Shown here in pieces: positions 60,815 through 64,000 of a stretch of 64,000 nt of DNA (the first letter of the stretch is position 1; every line of letters begins with the position of its first letter). The notes under the pieces are model-generated. The model had not been told where the DNA came from. It searched no databases and worked only from the letters and a program-made list of their open reading frames with translations. A program made the translations under genes and the position numbers. Source of the DNA: Austropuccinia psidii (taxonomy: Eukaryota; Basidiomycota; Pucciniomycetes; Pucciniales; Sphaerophragmiaceae); the NCBI GenBank assembly GCA_023105745.1, contig JALGQZ010000004.1, positions 41,901,937 to 41,965,936 of the forward strand. The letters run 5' to 3'.

Positions 60815-62720
60815 TGTGAGCCTTGAGGTATATCTTACATACCCAAATAGGCCACAATTATCTTAAAAAAAATCATGAACTATGCATAACTCATAAGTCA
60901 TGCATATATCCAAAATTCATCATTTTTGATTTCAGAAAAGATGAATAACTTTTTATTGAGTAGGTAAATCCATGGATTTAAGGCCAGATTTGGATTCTAC
61001 ACAAAAATTCACCTAGGGTAGCTCCATAGAGTGATTAAGCTCAAATTAACTCTTTGAGGTGGTAATATGGAAAATACTTCAATACCACATAAAAGACCTG
61101 TGAAAATTTTTGTTTTTCTTAATTTCATGCCAAAATAATGGTAATGTGAGAAATCCCATGTCACATATACACTAAAAATAGTGTGATGCATGTTTTGGGC
61201 ACTTAATATCATGGTATTCTTACATGGACTTTTGGTACACCCATAGTGGATATCTCACTTGAAGCTTAAATTTCTATTTTGACATGAAAAATAGGCAAGG
61301 GGGACAAAAGACATCAAAGAGAGCCAGGGTACCCAACTTCTGAAACCTCAGAGGTGTGGAAAGCTCCAAAGCTTGGATCCATGGCTGATCTTGGCCCAAT
61401 TAGTAAACTAAAACACTTTGTGAACTTGGTTACCATGTTACAACTACAGTAAATCATAAGAAAATAGCAAATAACCTGCTATTTTGACGTTCCAAGGAGG
61501 TAAAGAGCTGCTGAAACTCCTGGAACCATGTCAATTCTTAATGACTTTCCATGGATAGACCCTAAAAGAGTAATTAAAGCCCTTTTTGGACTTGTATCCA
61601 TTGATTTACCTCATAGCAACCAGCTAAACACTGATATTTGCAATTCTACGTAGAAATGAGGTAAAAACTTCAAAAATTCATTAAAAATACAATTCTCAAT
61701 TAATCTCTCTGAAACCTTCAGGACCAATGGTAAACTGTATTATATATGGTACAACCAAAAATAAGTATAGTCTTACTAGTAAAACTAAACGTTTTACTTA
61801 CAATCCATTTTTGATTATTCCATGTGAAACACTGAATCTTCAAAAATTCACAGTAAATACAACCTGTGATGAAATTACCAATAACATTGATAAATTTGAG
61901 AAATAAATTATTATTTTGGAATAAAAGAATACTTACAGGTGTTAATCCTTTTATTCTTAACCATATTTGGGTTGGTAGTCATGTAAAAGCATCAATTAAG
62001 TAATTATGATAATCTTACATGACAACAGATAATGCAATCAATAATCCAAAAGGGTTTATTGTTTTCTAATTCACTGGTTTTTCAGTTTGCTCCATGGCAT
62101 GCCTCTGTGAGCTGTTTTTGACTTAAAAGAGGCCTCCTCTTGCTATTTTTTCCAAGAATCATCTTATTATCCATTTATATCATTGTTACCAACAAGTCAG
62201 TATTAGTTAAACTATGCATAAGTGTTTTAATTCTTTCAGAATCAATCAGAAAGACGTGAAATCATAGAATCCGACTATATATTGTTGTAATCCTGCTATA
62301 AATCATTTTGGTCCCTTAAATCCACAATTCTGTGTCAAATTTCTCTACTTATATCTTTCAATAAGTCCTTTGGAGTATAAGTAAGTCATTTATCTTTAAT
62401 TCTTAAAGTTTTTCTCTAAAATTAGTTTTCTTCAAGAACTATCTTTATAATTATTCTTTCAAAAGATAATTTTATATTGGAATAATTTTATTATTTTAAT
62501 AAAAGAAGTTTTTATTATTAAATTCTTCTGGTAATTGATTCTTGTAGACAATTACTGCTCACTGTTAAAATCACTAGTAGTGTTTAACACGTGAAAGAAA
62601 TAATTCTTTAATTATTTAATTGTTGTTATAATAATATTTTATCATTATATTTCATAAGAACAGACATAGTACTGTTGATTAATAGTAATATTATCATCAG
62701 TTTCATAGTCAAATCTTACA
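60815..62720 (+). mobile_element. Solo LTR-B inside the Myb-like relic
   Basis: 1906 bases from TGTGAGCCTTGAGG to TCAAATCTTACA, with an exact GGTTT target duplication at 60810-60814 and 62721-62725. It is the reference copy that lets the split LTR at 6927-7652 and 22188-23361 be recognised. Confidence 0.92.
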
Positions 62721-63000
62721 GGTTTGTTGAAAAGCATTTTGAAAGCATATATTTTTTCTTGTATGCTCTCCATTTCTCATGTAGGTTGGCTGAACTAAGA
62801 TTCAATTGATTGAAACACTTTTTATTCATCTCAGTTGCTAACTAGTGAAATCCATTTTCTTCAGGGGAAAGCAGCTGACCTATTGAGTCTTTTATAAAGG
62901 CTCCAAAAAAAGAATTAAAGTTTTACTTAACTGAAATCCAATAAATGATACACAGGTAATTGGAAGTTTTCCAATCAACTGTTTTTTTAATCAGGATCTG

Positions 63001-63293
63001 TTGTCTTTTTTGATGAGTTTTATTGCACTGATGATTATTTATGTGGAATAGTGATGCCTTAATTCAAACAAATGAGTGCTAAGGATTGGGAGATAAAATG
63101 GATTTGAATAAAAAGAATAAACTGATAAGAGAATTGTGTTTAACCTGTTTAATTTTGAAGCAGGAATTGAATGAAGTCCCAGGGGAAATCATCCTAAAAG
63201 AGAATAAAAATAAATGCTTTTAAATTCAAAATTTCTATCAAAAGTCTGGAGAAGTAAACCATAGGAGTTTTAATGATTCAACTGCCCTAATAG
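63001..63293. other. AT-rich sequence before Harb-4
   Basis: No feature recognised. By analogy it may hold the decayed N-terminal coding part of the Myb-like relic. Confidence 0.35.
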
Positions 63294-64000
63294 GGGGTAT
63301 CAAATTTACAAAATACCCAGGTTTTTCCCCCGAATCCCAAATTAATATTTAGTTAATTTGTGGTACCAAAAATATGGGCTTTAAAGTCTAGATACTGTAT
63401 TTTGGGATACCAAAGCCCCACCTTTAGCCTTACCAAAATCTCCATTTTCAATGCAGAAATCAGTAAGTGCATGTATAAGTGCATATAAATTATTAAATAT
63501 ATCATAAAATATGAATAAACTAGTATTACTTTGAAATATTTTTCTTATTATCATCATCTTAACACATTTCAATTAATCATAATTCCAAAGGGAATCAAAA
63601 GATTACCTTTAATTCAGACTTCAAAATATTTTCAGCTTATGGATTATTTCAAATGTAATAGTACTTCGAAAATTAATAATGATATAGTCTTATTATATAT
63701 GATAGAAACACAAATATAAATTGATCCCTGTACAAGGAATCGTTCACCTTGAATTTCTACATAAAATTACTTAGAAGGCTTATCATGTGATAAATTTTTA
63801 TAGATTTGTCACACCAACTATTCTTAATTCAAAATATTGGTTGAGAAGATTCATGACAATGAAACATTTCAAAATTCCTCACAAGAAAAAGTGCGCCTGA
63901 AGTAAAATTGGCTGTGAAAATATCAAGATTAGAATAAAACAAAAATAGGGGTGCTTTGGGGAAAACTTTCATATTATTTGTAGTTAGCCATGGTACTATT
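63294..64000 (+). mobile_element. Harb-4: start of another Harb-3-type element
   Basis: AGGGGGTATCAAATTTACAA followed by AATACCC resembles both Harb-3 ends. The next 300 bases follow the Harb-3 right end read inward (rev. complement of 39343 to about 39030): the ggtaccaaaa block, agtaagtgcatgt, and ccaaaggcatccaaaaggtacc versus ccaaagggaatcaaaagattacc, where the transposase N-terminus begins (63575 onwards, broken). The element continues beyond the window. Confidence 0.6.

Larger units (their letters stand above)
57650..63000 (-). pseudogene. Myb/SANT-like protein relic split by two solo LTRs
   Basis: Same family as the Myb-like relics of Harb-2 and Harb-3. Reading leftward: KWRAYKKKYMLSKCFSTN (about 62780-62721), a jump over LTR-B, then IFVITPDDHKKGIETIYRNL and FKEMDFLFGEKP (60814-60690), KEPEHHFSNGDINQELERMK (about 60460-60520), NECL..WENLK (about 59830-59850), a jump over LTR-A, WKEEKEE (58025), and the final coiled coil IEKDKWDQDLELKEKQ with SQQYVSELEGIMGLIN (57890-57725). 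Each join restores the expected text when LTR and one duplication copy are removed. Several stops show that it is dead. The matching transposase was not found in the window. Confidence 0.65.

Noticed and set aside
1..64000. tRNA or rRNA genes
   Set aside because: I looked for cloverleaf landmarks such as GGTTCGA-type T arms and rRNA cores on both strands by eye and saw none. A covariance-model scan would be needed to exclude a diverged tRNA.

Overview
The window looks like repeat-rich, AT-rich nuclear DNA of a rust fungus (Pucciniales), most likely Austropuccinia psidii or a close relative. This rests on recognising, from memory and without any search, the wording of the gypsy Gag-Pol, Harbinger, Myb/SANT-like and TET-like relics typical of that genome, and on short fungal introns in the one intact host gene. 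Family labels LTR-A to LTR-D and Harb-1 to Harb-4 are mine.

Layout. 1-1807 is a left-truncated LTR (LTR-D). 1808-6926 is a badly decayed Ty3/gypsy gag-pol whose 3' LTR (LTR-B) starts at 6927. That LTR is split by a Harbinger-type DNA transposon, Harb-1 (7653-22187, 3-bp TSD TTA). Its transposase gene is split by LTR-C, and LTR-C is split by a nearly complete gypsy element (10253-20120) with two LTR-A copies, a primer-binding site, gag, pol with a C-terminal chromodomain-like segment, and a polypurine tract. LTR-B resumes at 22188 and is cut at 23361 by Harb-2 (23362-30887, TSD ATT). Harb-2 itself holds a solo LTR-A (TSD GAATT). Harb-3 follows (33308-39343, TSD ATA).

40870-43020 is the only convincing host locus. 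It is a five-exon gene for a mitochondrial rhomboid protease (PARL/Pcp1 type), preceded by a spliced upstream ORF with a hydrophobic segment that overlaps its start codon. The locus is visibly richer in CpG than the rest. 43000-52400 is mostly AT-rich sequence without recognisable genes, with an unclassified coding-like relic at about 48280-51650. 52380-56628 is a second LTR-C split by a solo LTR-D on the minus strand (TSD ATAAT). 57650-63000 is a Myb/SANT-like relic on the minus strand split by a solo LTR-A (TSD ATTTC) and a solo LTR-B (TSD GGTTT). The window ends inside Harb-4 (from about 63294).

The most interesting system is the organisation of Harb-2 and Harb-3. Each has terminal inverted repeats, a 3-bp target duplication, a Harbinger DDE transposase gene, a Myb/SANT-like DNA-binding protein gene at the opposite end pointing inward, and between them a gene for a TET/JBP-like 2-oxoglutarate-Fe(II) dioxygenase. 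Harb-1 has transposase and Myb-like genes but no dioxygenase. This suggests a Harbinger lineage carrying its own putative DNA-demodification enzyme, with the dioxygenase cassette in opposite orientations in the two elements. All copies here are broken, so the window shows the architecture, not an active system.
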